The notes: generated from the letters alone by a model not told the origin. A stretch of DNA of 33,396 bases from Clostridia bacterium (GCA_030537335.1 JAUNNK010000004.1:1-33396); one strand, 5' to 3'. Numbered from the stretch's first letter, positions 17,416-25,644 are shown. Program-made: numbers and translations.

Positions 17416-18114
17416 ATGAACGCGCAGGAAATCATTGAACTCATCCGCAGCTCGAAGAAGCAGACCCCCGTCCGCGTCTACCTTCGGGAGAAAAACCCCA
17501 TTCCCTTTGAGAACGTGAAGGCCTTCCCCATGGGCAACGGCACCAGCATCGTCTTCGGCGACTGGAGCGTCATCTCCCCCGTCCTGACCGCCCACGCGGA
17601 GGACATCGAGGAGCTGGTCGTGGAGAACGACTGCCGCAACTCGGCCATTCCGCTGCTGGACAAGAAGAACGTCAACGCCCGCATCGAGCCCGGCGCGATC
17701 ATCCGCGACCAGGTGGAGATCGGCGACAACGCCGTGATCATGATGGGCGCGATCATCAACATCGGCGCGGTGATCGGCGAGGGCAGCATGATCGACATGG
17801 GCGCGGTGCTCGGCGGCCGCGCGACGGTGGGCAAGCACTGCCACATCGGCGCAGGCGCGGTGCTCGCAGGCGTGATCGAACCCGCCAGCGCCACCCCGGT
17901 GATCGTCGAGGACGACGTGCTCATCGGTGCGAACGCCGTGGTGATCGAGGGCGTGCGCATCGGCAAGGGCGCGGTGGTCGCCGCAGGCGCGGTGGTCATC
18001 AGCGACGTGGAGAGCGACACCGTGGTGGCCGGCATCCCCGCCCGCGTCATCAAGCGCAAGGACGAGAAGGCCGCCTCCAAGACCGCGCTGATCGACGCGC
18101 TGCGCGAGCTGTGA
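17416..18114 (+). CDS. dapH: Tetrahydrodipicolinate N-acetyltransferase
   Basis: A 232-residue left-handed beta-helix acyltransferase. After an N-terminal alpha/beta cap (~1-85), hexapeptide repeats run from [22 protein letters not shown] through [18 protein letters not shown] to VVAAGAVV. The stretch [14 protein letters not shown] closely matches B. subtilis DapH (YkuQ) as I remember it. It acetylates tetrahydrodipicolinate with acetyl-CoA, opening the acetylated branch of diaminopimelate synthesis. Transcribed alone, divergent from the deacetylase; a strong bidirectional terminator follows at once. The pathway aminotransferase, epimerase and decarboxylase are not in the window. Confidence 0.95.
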   Translation: MNAQEIIELIRSSKKQTPVRVYLREKNPIPFENVKAFPMGNGTSIVFGDWSVISPVLTAHAEDIEELVVENDCRNSAIPLLDKKNVNARIEPGAIIRDQVEIGDNAVIMMGAIINIGAVIGEGSMIDMGAVLGGRATVGKHCHIGAGAVLAGVIEPASATPVIVEDDVLIGANAVVIEGVRIGKGAVVAAGAVVISDVESDTVVAGIPARVIKRKDEKAASKTALIDALREL

Positions 18115-18120
18115 GCGAAG

Positions 18121-18155
18121 AAAAAAGATGGCTGAATCGATCAGCCATCTTTTTT
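18121..18155. terminator. Bidirectional terminator
   Basis: A perfect 15-bp inverted repeat (18121-18135 / 18141-18155) with loop atcga. It has GATGGCTGA in the stem flanked by six A and six T, so it ends dapH on the plus strand and the unit starting at 18377 on the minus strand. Confidence 0.9.
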
Positions 18156-18377
18156 ATGTAGCGCCATTGCCCAGGGGCACGGAATCAAAGCCACAATACT
18201 CAGATAGCTCTCCGCAGTTCCAGCTCATCGCAGTCCTGCGACAGTTGCATGCGTATTTCACATACAACCAGGCCAGCCCTTGCCACAGGCCGCCTTCGGC
18301 ATCATTCCCTTTCGCGGTCGCCCATGCCTGGCAGCATATCGGGTGCCGTTACTGATGTTTGATGCGCCTCTATCGAC
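18121..18377 (-). ncRNA. Candidate free-standing structured RNA, ~250 nt
   Basis: A minus-strand unit with its own consensus-like promoter (18384-18412) and an intrinsic terminator (18121-18155), but no ORF with a start codon and ribosome site. The predicted transcript has an outer pairing CCAGGC/GCCTGG enclosing a GCC-GAA-GGC hairpin, then a TCGCA-GGAC-TGCGA hairpin, then the terminator. One minus frame is open from 18348 to 18154 (64 codons, Cys-rich, ending SVPLGNGAT) but has only a late ATG, so I treat it as accidental or a remnant. Class unknown; comparison with raiA and Clostridiales-1 RNA models is the obvious test. Inference, not homology. Confidence 0.45.
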
Positions 18378-18383
18378 AAGGCT

Positions 18384-18412
18384 ATATTAAATCCCAATTC
18401 GGATTCTGTCAA
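18384..18412 (-). promoter_or_regulatory. Promoter of the candidate RNA
   Basis: Minus-strand -35 TTGACA (18407-18412, perfect), 17-bp spacer, -10 TAATAT (18384-18389). It lies downstream of the liv operon terminator and directs transcription towards 18121. The 150 bp between it and the liv terminator hold no recognisable gene. Confidence 0.6.
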
Positions 18413-18564
18413 TGCCCTGCGCGCCAATTTATTGAAAGTTTTACATTGTTGTTTTTGCACTCCCGAAAGCTGTATGCCCTGGAAATGCGCGCTTTTCACA
18501 CGCCGCCGCAATCTTTTCGGCAATCCTGCGCACATCCTCGCCGAAAAAATCATGCAGCTTTCTT

Positions 18565-18588
18565 AAAAATTGCGCCGGAGCGCTCCGG
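18565..18588 (-). terminator. liv operon terminator
   Basis: The 14-bp palindrome CCGGAGCGCTCCGG (18575-18588) is followed on the minus strand by CGCAATTTTT. It is ~70 nt past the livF stop. Confidence 0.6.
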
Positions 18589-18656
18589 GCTCTGCGACAT
18601 GCATCTGCGTTCGCAAAGTTCCCTGCGCACCGGCGCGTTTTGTACATTTTTTCGCC

Positions 18657-19364
18657 TCAGCTCTTGCCCAGATAGGCCGAGCGCACCGCCGGATCGCTCA
18701 GCAGCTCTCTGCCGCTGCCCTCCAGGGTGATCCTGCCGGTCTCCAGCACGTAGCCCCGGTCGGCGATCTTCAGCGCGGCGTTGGCGTTCTGCTCGATCAG
18801 CAGCACCGTCACGCCGGAATCGCGAATCGTACGGATGATGGAGAAGATGTCCTTCACCACCAGCGGCGCAAGACCCAGCGACGGCTCGTCCATCATCAGA
18901 AGCTTGGGCTTGCTCATCAGCGCGCGGCCCACGGCCAGCATCTGCTGTTCGCCGCCGGACAGCGTGCCCGCCATCTGCCAGGCGCGCTCCTTCAGGCGGG
19001 GAAACAGGGCGTACATGCGCTGGATGTCCGCCTCCACGTCCCGATCGCTGCGCAGGTACGCGCCGATCTTCAGGTTCTCCAGCACCGTCATGTCCGGGAA
19101 AATCAGCCGCCCCTCGGGCACCAGGATCAGGCCCTTTTGCACCATGTACTTGCTGGGCTTGCCGGTGATGTCCTCGCCGTTGAAGAGGATCTTACCCGAC
19201 TGGGCGCGCTCCAGGCCGGAGATGGCCCGCAGCGTGGTGGACTTTCCCGCGCCGTTCGCACCGATCAGCGAAACGATCTCGCCCTCATTCACTTGAATGC
19301 TCACGCCCTTCAGCGCGCGAATGCCGCCGTAGGACACGTGCAGATCCTGCAATTCAAGCATCAT
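18657..19364 (-). CDS. livF: Branched-chain amino-acid ABC transporter ATPase LivF
   Basis: A 235-residue ATPase. Walker A GANGAGKST (~36-44), signature LSGGEQQMLAVGRAL, Walker B LLMMDEPSLGLAP and H-loop-region LLIEQNA, the LivF hallmark. YMVQKGLILVPEGR is also typical. It energises high-affinity uptake of leucine, isoleucine, valine or related amides with LivG. The start ATGATG overlaps the livG stop by 11 nt. Last gene of the operon. Confidence 0.95.
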   Translation of the reverse strand: MMLELQDLHVSYGGIRALKGVSIQVNEGEIVSLIGANGAGKSTTLRAISGLERAQSGKILFNGEDITGKPSKYMVQKGLILVPEGRLIFPDMTVLENLKIGAYLRSDRDVEADIQRMYALFPRLKERAWQMAGTLSGGEQQMLAVGRALMSKPKLLMMDEPSLGLAPLVVKDIFSIIRTIRDSGVTVLLIEQNANAALKIADRGYVLETGRITLEGSGRELLSDPAVRSAYLGKS

Positions 19365-20133
19365 CGTCGTTCACCCCCAGGTATGCGGAAATCACGGCCT
19401 CGTTGTTCTGAATCTCCCGGGCCGTGCCGGAAGCGATCAGCGTGCCGTAGTTGAGCACGTAGATGCGGTCGGAGATGCCCATGACCACGTCCATGTGGTG
19501 CTCGATGAGCAGAATCGCGATGTTGAAGCGGTCGCGGATGCCGCAGATCAGCTCCTTGAGCTCGTCGGCCTCCGAGGGATTCATGCCCGCGGCAGGCTCA
19601 TCCAGCAGAAGCAGGCTCGGCTGGGTGGCCAGCGCCCGGGCGATCTCCAGCTTGCGCTGCTTGCCGTAGGGCAGCGATCCGGCCAGTTCGCCCTTCAGGT
19701 CGGTCAGCCCCATGTACTTAAGCAGCTCGTCCGTGCGCTCGTGCACAGCCTTCATCTCCCTGCGATACCTCGGGGAGCGCAGCGTGGCGGCCACCCAGTT
19801 GCTCTTGAGCCGCACGTGCTGGGCCAGATCCACGTTCTCCGCTACCGTCAGCTGCGTAAACAGGCGGATGTTCTGGAAGGTTCGGGCGATGCCCTTCTCC
19901 GCGATGCGGTTGGGCTTCAGCCCGGTGATGTTCTGTGCATTCAGCGAGATCATGCCGCTGGTGGGCCTGTACACGCCGGTGATCATGTTGAAGGCGGTGG
20001 TCTTGCCAGCACCGTTGGGGCCGATCAGCGCCACGATTTCGTTGTTTCCGATGGTCATGCTCAGGTTGTTGACCGCAATCAGGCCGCCGAACTGCATCGT
20101 CGCCTGATTGACCTCCAGTACCGCGCGCATCAT
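19354..20133 (-). CDS. livG: Branched-chain amino-acid ABC transporter ATPase LivG
   Basis: A 259-residue ATPase. Walker A GPNGAGKTT, Q-loop ARTFQNIRLF, a signature region SLPYGKQRKLEIARAL (SLPYGKQ replaces the usual LSGGQ, normal for LivG), Walker B LLLLDEPAAGMNP and LLIEHHM. The start MMRAVLEV at 20133 overlaps the livM stop as ATGA; the open frame further upstream is antisense-like sequence inside livM. Confidence 0.95.
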   Translation of the reverse strand: MMRAVLEVNQATMQFGGLIAVNNLSMTIGNNEIVALIGPNGAGKTTAFNMITGVYRPTSGMISLNAQNITGLKPNRIAEKGIARTFQNIRLFTQLTVAENVDLAQHVRLKSNWVAATLRSPRYRREMKAVHERTDELLKYMGLTDLKGELAGSLPYGKQRKLEIARALATQPSLLLLDEPAAGMNPSEADELKELICGIRDRFNIAILLIEHHMDVVMGISDRIYVLNYGTLIASGTAREIQNNEAVISAYLGVNDDDA

Positions 20134-21191
20134 CCCTTCACCTCCCCGTGACCGGACATCTTGCGAAGCCGCCGACCGATGGCCGACCAGCTCAGCTCCT
20201 TCGTGCCGAACAGGCCGTTGCGGAAGAACACGATGATCAGCAGCAGGATGGCCGAGAACACCACCATGCGCATGCCGCTGATGCCGTCGGTGCTCCAGAA
20301 GCCCAGGTTGATGGGGCCGTCCAGCACGCGCAGGTACTCTTGACCAATTGTGACGATGAACGCGCCCGCGATGGAGCCGGTGATGGAGCCCATGCCGCCC
20401 ATGACCACGATCATCAGCACGTTGTAGGTCTGGGCCACGCGGAACATGTCCGGGCCGATGGTGCCGTTGTAGCTCGCCAGCAGGCCGCCGCCCACCGCCG
20501 CGATGAAGGCGGAGAGCATGAAGGCCAGCATCTTGTGGAAGTACAAGCTCACGCCCATGGATTCCGCAGCGATCTGATCCTCGCGGATGGCCTTGAGCGC
20601 CGTGCCGTAGCTGGAGGAGGTCAGCAGCGCGATGAACAGGATCACCACCAGCGCCACGCCGTAGCACCACCAGATGTTGGCGCTGCCCGGAATGGACTTC
20701 AAACCCTGCGCGCCGTTGGTCACGCCCTGCATGTTCGTGATCAGCACGCGGATGATCTCCGAAAAGCCCATGGTTGCGATGGCGAGGTAGTCGCCCCGCA
20801 GCCGCAGCACCGGAAGGCCGATCAGGAAGGCCAGACCCGCCGCCAGCAGTCCGCCGATGATGAGCGTCACGCCGAAGGGCAGGGTCAGCTTGTCCAGCGG
20901 AGAAACCAGCGGCTGAATCATGAACAACACCTGCTTCTTCGCCGCCGGGATGGTCAGCAGCGCCGTGGTGTACGCGCCGATGGCCATGAAGCCCGCGTGT
21001 CCCAGGGAGAACAGGCCGGTGAAGCCGTTGATCAGGTTCATGGACAGCGCCAGCACCATGTTGATGGCGCACAGGCGCGCGATGCGCAGCACGTAGCTGC
21101 TGGCGTTGCCCTCGATGGCATAGAGGATGGCCGCCACAATGGCGAGCAGGAGAAGGGTCAGCGCCGCATGCAGACGTTTCGTTTTCTTCAT
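20130..21191 (-). CDS. livM: Branched-chain amino-acid ABC transporter permease LivM
   Basis: A 353-residue permease with ~9-10 hydrophobic segments. The BPD_transp_2 motif NLINGFTGLFSLGHAGFMAIGAY (about 52-74) and the EAA-like loop TALKAIREDQIAAESMG that contacts the ATPases are both present. ATG 21191 lies 5 nt after the livH stop behind AAGGTG. Acts as a heterodimer with LivH. Confidence 0.93.
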   Translation of the reverse strand: MKKTKRLHAALTLLLLAIVAAILYAIEGNASSYVLRIARLCAINMVLALSMNLINGFTGLFSLGHAGFMAIGAYTTALLTIPAAKKQVLFMIQPLVSPLDKLTLPFGVTLIIGGLLAAGLAFLIGLPVLRLRGDYLAIATMGFSEIIRVLITNMQGVTNGAQGLKSIPGSANIWWCYGVALVVILFIALLTSSSYGTALKAIREDQIAAESMGVSLYFHKMLAFMLSAFIAAVGGGLLASYNGTIGPDMFRVAQTYNVLMIVVMGGMGSITGSIAGAFIVTIGQEYLRVLDGPINLGFWSTDGISGMRMVVFSAILLLIIVFFRNGLFGTKELSWSAIGRRLRKMSGHGEVKG

Positions 21192-21196
21192 ATTGA

Positions 21197-22084
21197 TCAC
21201 ACCTTCTCCGTCGTCTTTTCGCCCATCAGGCCCGTGGGCTTCACCAGAAGTACGAAGATCAGCAGCACGAAGGCGAAGGCGTCGCGGTAGCCCGAGAGCG
21301 CCGGGAACACCGCCACCAGCATGATCTCCACAAAGCCCAGCATAAGTCCGCCCAGCACAGCGCCCGCCGTGTTGCCGATGCCGCCCAGCACCGCCGCGAT
21401 GAAGCACTTGATGCCCGGCATGGAGCCCACCGTGGGGCTGATCTGGGGATACTTCAGGCCCCACATCAGCGCGCCCACGCCCGCCAGCGCCGATCCGATG
21501 AAGAAGGTGGTGGCGATGGTGCGGTTCAGGTCGATGCCCATCAGCCGCGCGGCGTCGTAGTTCTTCGCCACGGCGCGCATGGCCAGGCCCGTCTTGGTGC
21601 GCTTGATCAGATACATCAGCGCAAGCAGCAGCACCGCCGTGATCGCGGGCACCAGAATGCCCAATCTCTGCATCTTCACACCGCCCAGGCTGATCACATC
21701 CGTAAACAGCGGAACCTCCGGGAAGGTGAGCGGGCGGCCGCCGAACACCACCGTGGCCAGGTTTTGCAGAAAGTAGCTCACGCCGATGGCGGAGATCAGC
21801 ACGGATATGCGCGGCGCGTCCCGCAGCGGGCGGTAGGCCAGCCGCTCGGAAATCACGCCCAGCAGCGCGGTGATCAGGATTGTCAGTGTGAAGCTGATGT
21901 ACCACGGCAGCAGGAACAGGCCGATGCCATAGAACACGATGTACATCGCCATCATGAAGATCTCGCCGTGCGCAAAGTTGATCAGCCGCAGCACGCCATA
22001 GACCATGGTGTAGCCGATGGCCAAAAGCGCGTAAAGGCTGCCCACGCACAGCGCGTTGGCGAGCTGTTGCAGAAATACGCCCAT
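21197..22084 (-). CDS. livH: Branched-chain amino-acid ABC transporter permease LivH
   Basis: A 295-residue permease with ~8 hydrophobic segments. Family motifs: YGVLRLINFAHGEIFM near the N-terminus, the coupling loop GLAMRAVAKNYDAARLMGID and GGIGNTAGAVLGG. I start at ATG 22084 (MGVFLQQL) because GAGGAGGGAAATCA precedes it; an ATG 33 nt upstream lacks a ribosome site. A hairpin separates it from livJ. Confidence 0.93.
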   Translation of the reverse strand: MGVFLQQLANALCVGSLYALLAIGYTMVYGVLRLINFAHGEIFMMAMYIVFYGIGLFLLPWYISFTLTILITALLGVISERLAYRPLRDAPRISVLISAIGVSYFLQNLATVVFGGRPLTFPEVPLFTDVISLGGVKMQRLGILVPAITAVLLLALMYLIKRTKTGLAMRAVAKNYDAARLMGIDLNRTIATTFFIGSALAGVGALMWGLKYPQISPTVGSMPGIKCFIAAVLGGIGNTAGAVLGGLMLGFVEIMLVAVFPALSGYRDAFAFVLLIFVLLVKPTGLMGEKTTEKV

Positions 22085-22118
22085 TGATTTCCCTCCTCTA
22101 TTGTGCCTGAAATACACC

Positions 22119-22143
22119 GTCCGGGAGTTTGTAACTCCCGGAC
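22119..22143 (-). promoter_or_regulatory. livJ-livH intercistronic hairpin
   Basis: A perfect 11-bp stem (22119-22129 / 22133-22143) with a 3-nt loop. On the minus strand it is followed by GGTGTATTT, a poor T-run, so it probably protects livJ mRNA or only partly stops transcription, giving more binding protein than permease. Confidence 0.55.
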
Positions 22144-22155
22144 GACCGGTTTCAA

Positions 22156-23274
22156 TCAGGGCTCGATCAGGGACAGGAATTCGGACGTGCCGTCGCCGTT
22201 GACCTTCTTGAAGACCACCGGGCGGATGGCGTCGTGGTTCTCATCCAGCGTGATGGTGCCCGCAGCGCCCACGAAGCCGGAGGTAGCGAACAGCGCCTCG
22301 CGAATCGCCTCGGGATCGGTGGAGCCGGCGGTCTCGATGGCGTTGCGCATAGTCAGGTAGCAGTCGAAGGCCATGACCGTGGTCGCCGCCGGGATCTTGC
22401 CGTACTTGGCTTCATACGCTTCAAGGAACTGGGTGGTCAGCTCGGTGGCGGGCTGCGCCGCATCGTAGAAGGTGGTGAAGATCACGCCGTCCACCTTCTC
22501 GCCCGCGATCTGGTACAGCTCGGGCGCATCCAGCGTGTCGCCGCCGAAGATCGGACCCTCGTAGCCCAGCTCGCGCGCCTGCTTGATGATCAGTGCGGCG
22601 GAGGGCGCATAGCCTACGCTGGTAAAGATCACATCGGGCTCCTTGGACAGCGCCTCGGTCAGCAGGGTGGTGAAGTCCTGATCGGTGTTGACGAAGTTGC
22701 CCTTGCTGGTCACCTCATAGCCCTCGTGGTTCGCCAGTTCCTGCTCGAAGTAGTTCACCAGACCCACCGCGTACTCGGACTCGATCTCCTGGATGATGGC
22801 GATCTTCTTGTACTCGTTCTCCACAGCGAAGCGCGCCAGCATCGTGCCCTGGAAGGGATCGATGAAGCAGATGCGCGCGTACCAGTCGCTCAGCAGCGTG
22901 ACGGTGGGGTTCGTGGAGGTCGCCGTCAGCGCGGGAATCTCCGCCTCGGCGAACACGTCCGAGCCCGCCAGCGTAAGTCCAGAGGAGTAGGAGCCCAGCA
23001 CCGCGACCACGCCCGCGTCCACCAGCGACTGCGCGGCCATCGAGGCCTCCACCTTGTCGGACTTGCTGTCGGCCTTCACCAGCTCGATCTGCTTGCCCAG
23101 AACCTCGGGATACATCTCGTGGGCCAGCTCGAAGCCCTCAATTTCCATGGCGCCGCCGCCCGCATAGGAACCGGTCAGCGGCTCGAACACGCCAATCTTG
23201 ATGGTCTCCTCGGCAAAGGCCACAGCAGAGAAAAGCAGCATGGCCGCAAGCATGATGGCTAGGATCTTCTTCAT
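22156..23274 (-). CDS. livJ: Branched-chain amino-acid substrate-binding protein
   Basis: A 372-residue periplasmic-binding-protein-like receptor (Peripla_BP_6). A signal peptide MKKILAIMLAAMLLFSAVAFA is followed by EETIKIGVFEPLTGSYAGGG, the classic family start. Internal VAVLGSYSSGLTLA and TSTNPTVTL are ligand-pocket regions. There is no lipobox cysteine, unusual for a Gram-positive binding protein, which normally must be lipid-anchored. ATG 23274 follows AGGGGGAAAG; the frame upstream of it overlaps promoter and leader and is not coding. First gene of the operon. Ligand may be Leu/Ile/Val, amides or urea-like compounds. Confidence 0.92.
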   Translation of the reverse strand: MKKILAIMLAAMLLFSAVAFAEETIKIGVFEPLTGSYAGGGAMEIEGFELAHEMYPEVLGKQIELVKADSKSDKVEASMAAQSLVDAGVVAVLGSYSSGLTLAGSDVFAEAEIPALTATSTNPTVTLLSDWYARICFIDPFQGTMLARFAVENEYKKIAIIQEIESEYAVGLVNYFEQELANHEGYEVTSKGNFVNTDQDFTTLLTEALSKEPDVIFTSVGYAPSAALIIKQARELGYEGPIFGGDTLDAPELYQIAGEKVDGVIFTTFYDAAQPATELTTQFLEAYEAKYGKIPAATTVMAFDCYLTMRNAIETAGSTDPEAIREALFATSGFVGAAGTITLDENHDAIRPVVFKKVNGDGTSEFLSLIEP

Positions 23275-23324
23275 TTTTCTTTCCCCCTTCTCAATCCTCC
23301 GGACGCTTTCGCCCGAAAAAACAA

Positions 23325-23362
23325 CAAAGAGGAGTGCGGCAACACTGCCGCTCTCCCCTTTG
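23325..23362 (-). terminator. Terminator-like hairpin in the livJ leader (possible attenuator)
   Basis: A 17-bp stem (23346-23362 pairing 23325-23341) with one G-T and one A-A mismatch and a 4-nt loop, followed on the minus strand by TTGTTTTTT-type sequence. It starts about 3 nt after the predicted transcription start and ends ~50 nt before the livJ ATG. Confidence 0.6.
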
Positions 23363-23371
23363 ATTGACACC

Positions 23372-23399
23372 ATTTTACCCGAATTCTGACGCATGTCAA
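23372..23399 (-). promoter_or_regulatory. liv operon promoter
   Basis: Minus-strand -35 TTGACA (23394-23399, perfect), 16-bp spacer, -10 TAAAAT (23372-23377). Upstream, between this and the divergent promoter at 23565, an imperfect palindrome TTCCGA-tat-TCGGAA lies at 23441-23455 and could be an operator. Confidence 0.7.
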
Positions 23400-23564
23400 G
23401 CGCACTTCATGTTAATTGTTCGCTTCGCAACCGAAGAATCTTCCGATATTCGGAAAGCTTTTTACAAGAAAATCCCTTTTCGTGCGAATCGACAGGCTTT
23501 CCGTGAAAACTCCATCCAGCTTTCACAAAATGCTAGGTTTCTGTTGAATTTTGCATTTTTCCCA

Positions 23565-23593
23565 TTGACGAATTGCAAATCGAGTGCTATTTT
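23565..23593 (+). promoter_or_regulatory. Promoter of the ATP-grasp operon
   Basis: -35 TTGACG (23565-23570), 17-bp spacer, -10 TATTTT (23588-23593). The ~75-nt leader holds an extra AGGAGG at ~23604 with no good start codon after it. Confidence 0.55.
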
Positions 23594-23674
23594 ATCAAAA
23601 AAAGGAGGTTTTCGCAGCCCGTTTGACTTAGATTCAGTTCTATTTTTCATTTTCCTGCAAGGGAGGCCGCCCAT

Positions 23675-24988
23675 ATGTTGAATCTGACCCAGCACACACC
23701 GGAGATCAACCGCCTGCTGTCGCGCTACGGCGTGAAGTTCGGCATCTACAAGAATCAGACCTTTCACGAACAGCTCTTTCCCTTCGATGCGATCCCGCGC
23801 ATCATCTCCTGCGAGGAGTTTTCACTGCTGGAGAGGGGCCTCATCCAGCGCGTGGACGCGCTGAACCTGTTTCTGGCGGACATCTACCACGACAAGCGCA
23901 TCGTCCGCGACGGCGTGCTTCCCAGCGAATTCCTCTATGCCAGTAAGGGCTACCTGCCGGAGTGCGAGGGCATCTCGCCGCCGGCGGACATCTACAGCCA
24001 CATCTCCGGCATCGATCTGGTGCAGGCGCAGGACAAGAGCTGGTACATCCTTGAGGACAACCTGCGCATCCCCTCGGGCGCGAGCTATCCGCTGATCGCC
24101 CGGGATCTCTGCCGCAGGGCCAGCCCCGAGACCTATCACCAGAACGACATCGTGGACAACCGCAACTATGCCGACCTTCTGCGCGAGACCATGGACTTCG
24201 TGTCCGCGCCGGGCATGCGGGTGATTCTGACCCCCGGGCGCTACAACGCCGCCTACTTCGAGCACAGCTACCTCGCGGAACGCACCGGTAGCGCGCTTGC
24301 CTCCAACAGCGACCTCTATGTGGAGGACGACAAGGTCTACTACCGCGACTATCGCGCTCAGTCCCAGCGCGTGGGCGTGATCTACCGCCGCCTGAGCGAC
24401 GAATATCTGGATCCGCTGACCTTCCTGCCGGAGAGCCTGATCGGCGTGCCGGGCCTGATGAACGCCTACCGCGCTGGCAACGTGGCCATCGTCAACGCCC
24501 CCGGCAACGGCGTGGCCGACGACAAGGGCATCTACTACTTCGTTCCGAAGATGATCAAGTATTACCTGGATCAGGAGCCGATCCTGAAGAACGCCCCCAC
24601 TTACCTGCCCTTCTATCCCGAGGACTACCGCTTCGTGATGGACAATCTGGAGCGCCTGGTGGTGAAGGACGTGAGCGAGGCCGGCGGCTACGGCGTAGTG
24701 TTCGGCCGGGATCTCTCCAGCGAGAAGCTTTCGGAGCTGCGCGCCACCATCCAGAACGAGCCGAGGCGCTTCATCGCCCAGGAGGTCATCGACTTCATCG
24801 ACCTGCCGGTGATGGACGGCGACCACACCGTGCTGCGCAAGGCCGATCTGCGCGCCTTCGTGCTCTCGGGCAGGGAGACCCGTGTGTGGGCCAGCGGCCT
24901 GACCCGCTTCTCGCGCCAAGCGGATTCCTTCGTCGTCAATTCTTCTCAGGGAGGAGGCTTTAAGGACACATGGGTATTATCTCGCTAG
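23675..24988 (+). CDS. Circularly permuted ATP-grasp ligase (COG2308-like)
   Basis: A 437-residue protein of the circularly permuted ATP-grasp group. Recognisable family blocks in order: YILEDNLRIPSGASYPL, GVIYRRLSDEYLDPL, NAPGNGVADDKGIYYFVP, VVKDVSEAGGYGVVFG, IAQEV, DLRAFVLSG and SSQGGGFKDTWVL at the C-terminus. ATP-grasp enzymes activate a carboxylate as acyl-phosphate and join it to an amine or thiol; this group is predicted to build or attach peptides, but the product is unknown. ATG 23675 follows GGGAGG. It overlaps the alpha-E gene by 19 nt and heads a five-gene operon. It seems intact, and slightly shorter than relatives of ~470-500 residues that I recall. Confidence 0.88.
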   Translation: MLNLTQHTPEINRLLSRYGVKFGIYKNQTFHEQLFPFDAIPRIISCEEFSLLERGLIQRVDALNLFLADIYHDKRIVRDGVLPSEFLYASKGYLPECEGISPPADIYSHISGIDLVQAQDKSWYILEDNLRIPSGASYPLIARDLCRRASPETYHQNDIVDNRNYADLLRETMDFVSAPGMRVILTPGRYNAAYFEHSYLAERTGSALASNSDLYVEDDKVYYRDYRAQSQRVGVIYRRLSDEYLDPLTFLPESLIGVPGLMNAYRAGNVAIVNAPGNGVADDKGIYYFVPKMIKYYLDQEPILKNAPTYLPFYPEDYRFVMDNLERLVVKDVSEAGGYGVVFGRDLSSEKLSELRATIQNEPRRFIAQEVIDFIDLPVMDGDHTVLRKADLRAFVLSGRETRVWASGLTRFSRQADSFVVNSSQGGGFKDTWVLSR

Positions 24989-25644
24989 AAAAGAGCAGCC
25001 GGCTGATCTGGCTGGGCCGCTACACGGAGCGCACCTTCACCATCTGTCGAACGCTGAGCCGCTGCTATGACGAAATGATCGATCGGGATGAGTACGCCTA
25101 CCGCAGCTTTCTGGACTGCCTGGGCCTGCCCTACATCTACGGCAGCCGCGACGCATTCATCCGAACCTACATCTTTGACGCAAACGACCCCAATTCCCTT
25201 GCAAGCCAGCTCAACCGCGCGCTGGACAACGCCATTGAGATGCGCGAGGAGCTGACCAGCGACACCCTCTGCTACATCCAGATGGCTCAGGATGCGCTGA
25301 AGGAGGGCAACAACAGCTATGCGCCCATGCTGACGCTGCAGCAGGTGGTGGACGACCTGTTCGCCTTCTGGGGCAGCGCCGACGACAACGTGGCCAGCGA
25401 GGAGTGCCGCACGCTGCTCAAGTGCGGCAAGTACGTCGAGCGCCTGGACCTCTACGTGCGGCTGGGCTACAGCTTCCAGGACGTGCAGAAGGAGACCATG
25501 AAGCTCATCAACCGCCTGGGCAAGTCCCACTTTGCCCACCGCGAGGAGGACGCGCAGAAGCTGCGTGCGTGGACGGAGGACGAGGCGGCCTACCGCGTGT
25601 CCCGCCAGAACATCCTCGATTTGCTCTGGACGCTGCTATCATGA
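24970..25644 (+). CDS. Alpha-E domain protein (COG2307/DUF403-like), short form
   Basis: A 224-residue all-alpha protein starting with ISLEKSSRLIWLGRYTERTFTICRTL, the conserved opening of alpha-E proteins (family: LARxAexLYWxGRYxERAe). It ends with a conserved Leu-rich helix. Typical members are ~300 residues, so this copy is shortened internally. Function unknown; it always travels with the permuted ATP-grasp and is thought to assist it. Start ATG 24970 lies inside the end of the ATP-grasp gene, and its stop overlaps the next start as ATGA, so stoichiometric translation is likely. Confidence 0.85.
   Translation: MGIISLEKSSRLIWLGRYTERTFTICRTLSRCYDEMIDRDEYAYRSFLDCLGLPYIYGSRDAFIRTYIFDANDPNSLASQLNRALDNAIEMREELTSDTLCYIQMAQDALKEGNNSYAPMLTLQQVVDDLFAFWGSADDNVASEECRTLLKCGKYVERLDLYVRLGYSFQDVQKETMKLINRLGKSHFAHREEDAQKLRAWTEDEAAYRVSRQNILDLLWTLLS

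Noticed and set aside
17302..17844. N-terminal extension of the deacetylase
   Set aside because: Antisense to dapH and across its promoter; a good ribosome site and family start lie at 17301.
18128..18355. 75-codon plus-strand ORF after dapH
   Set aside because: Begins inside the terminator stem and is antisense to the RNA candidate; no ribosome site.
18302..18647. Two overlapping minus-strand ORFs (83 and 68 codons)
   Set aside because: No ribosome sites or recognisable domains; they span the liv terminator and the RNA promoter. Degenerate coding remains cannot be excluded.
20134..21072. N-terminal extension of livG
   Set aside because: Same-strand alternate frame of livM; the true start overlaps the livM stop.
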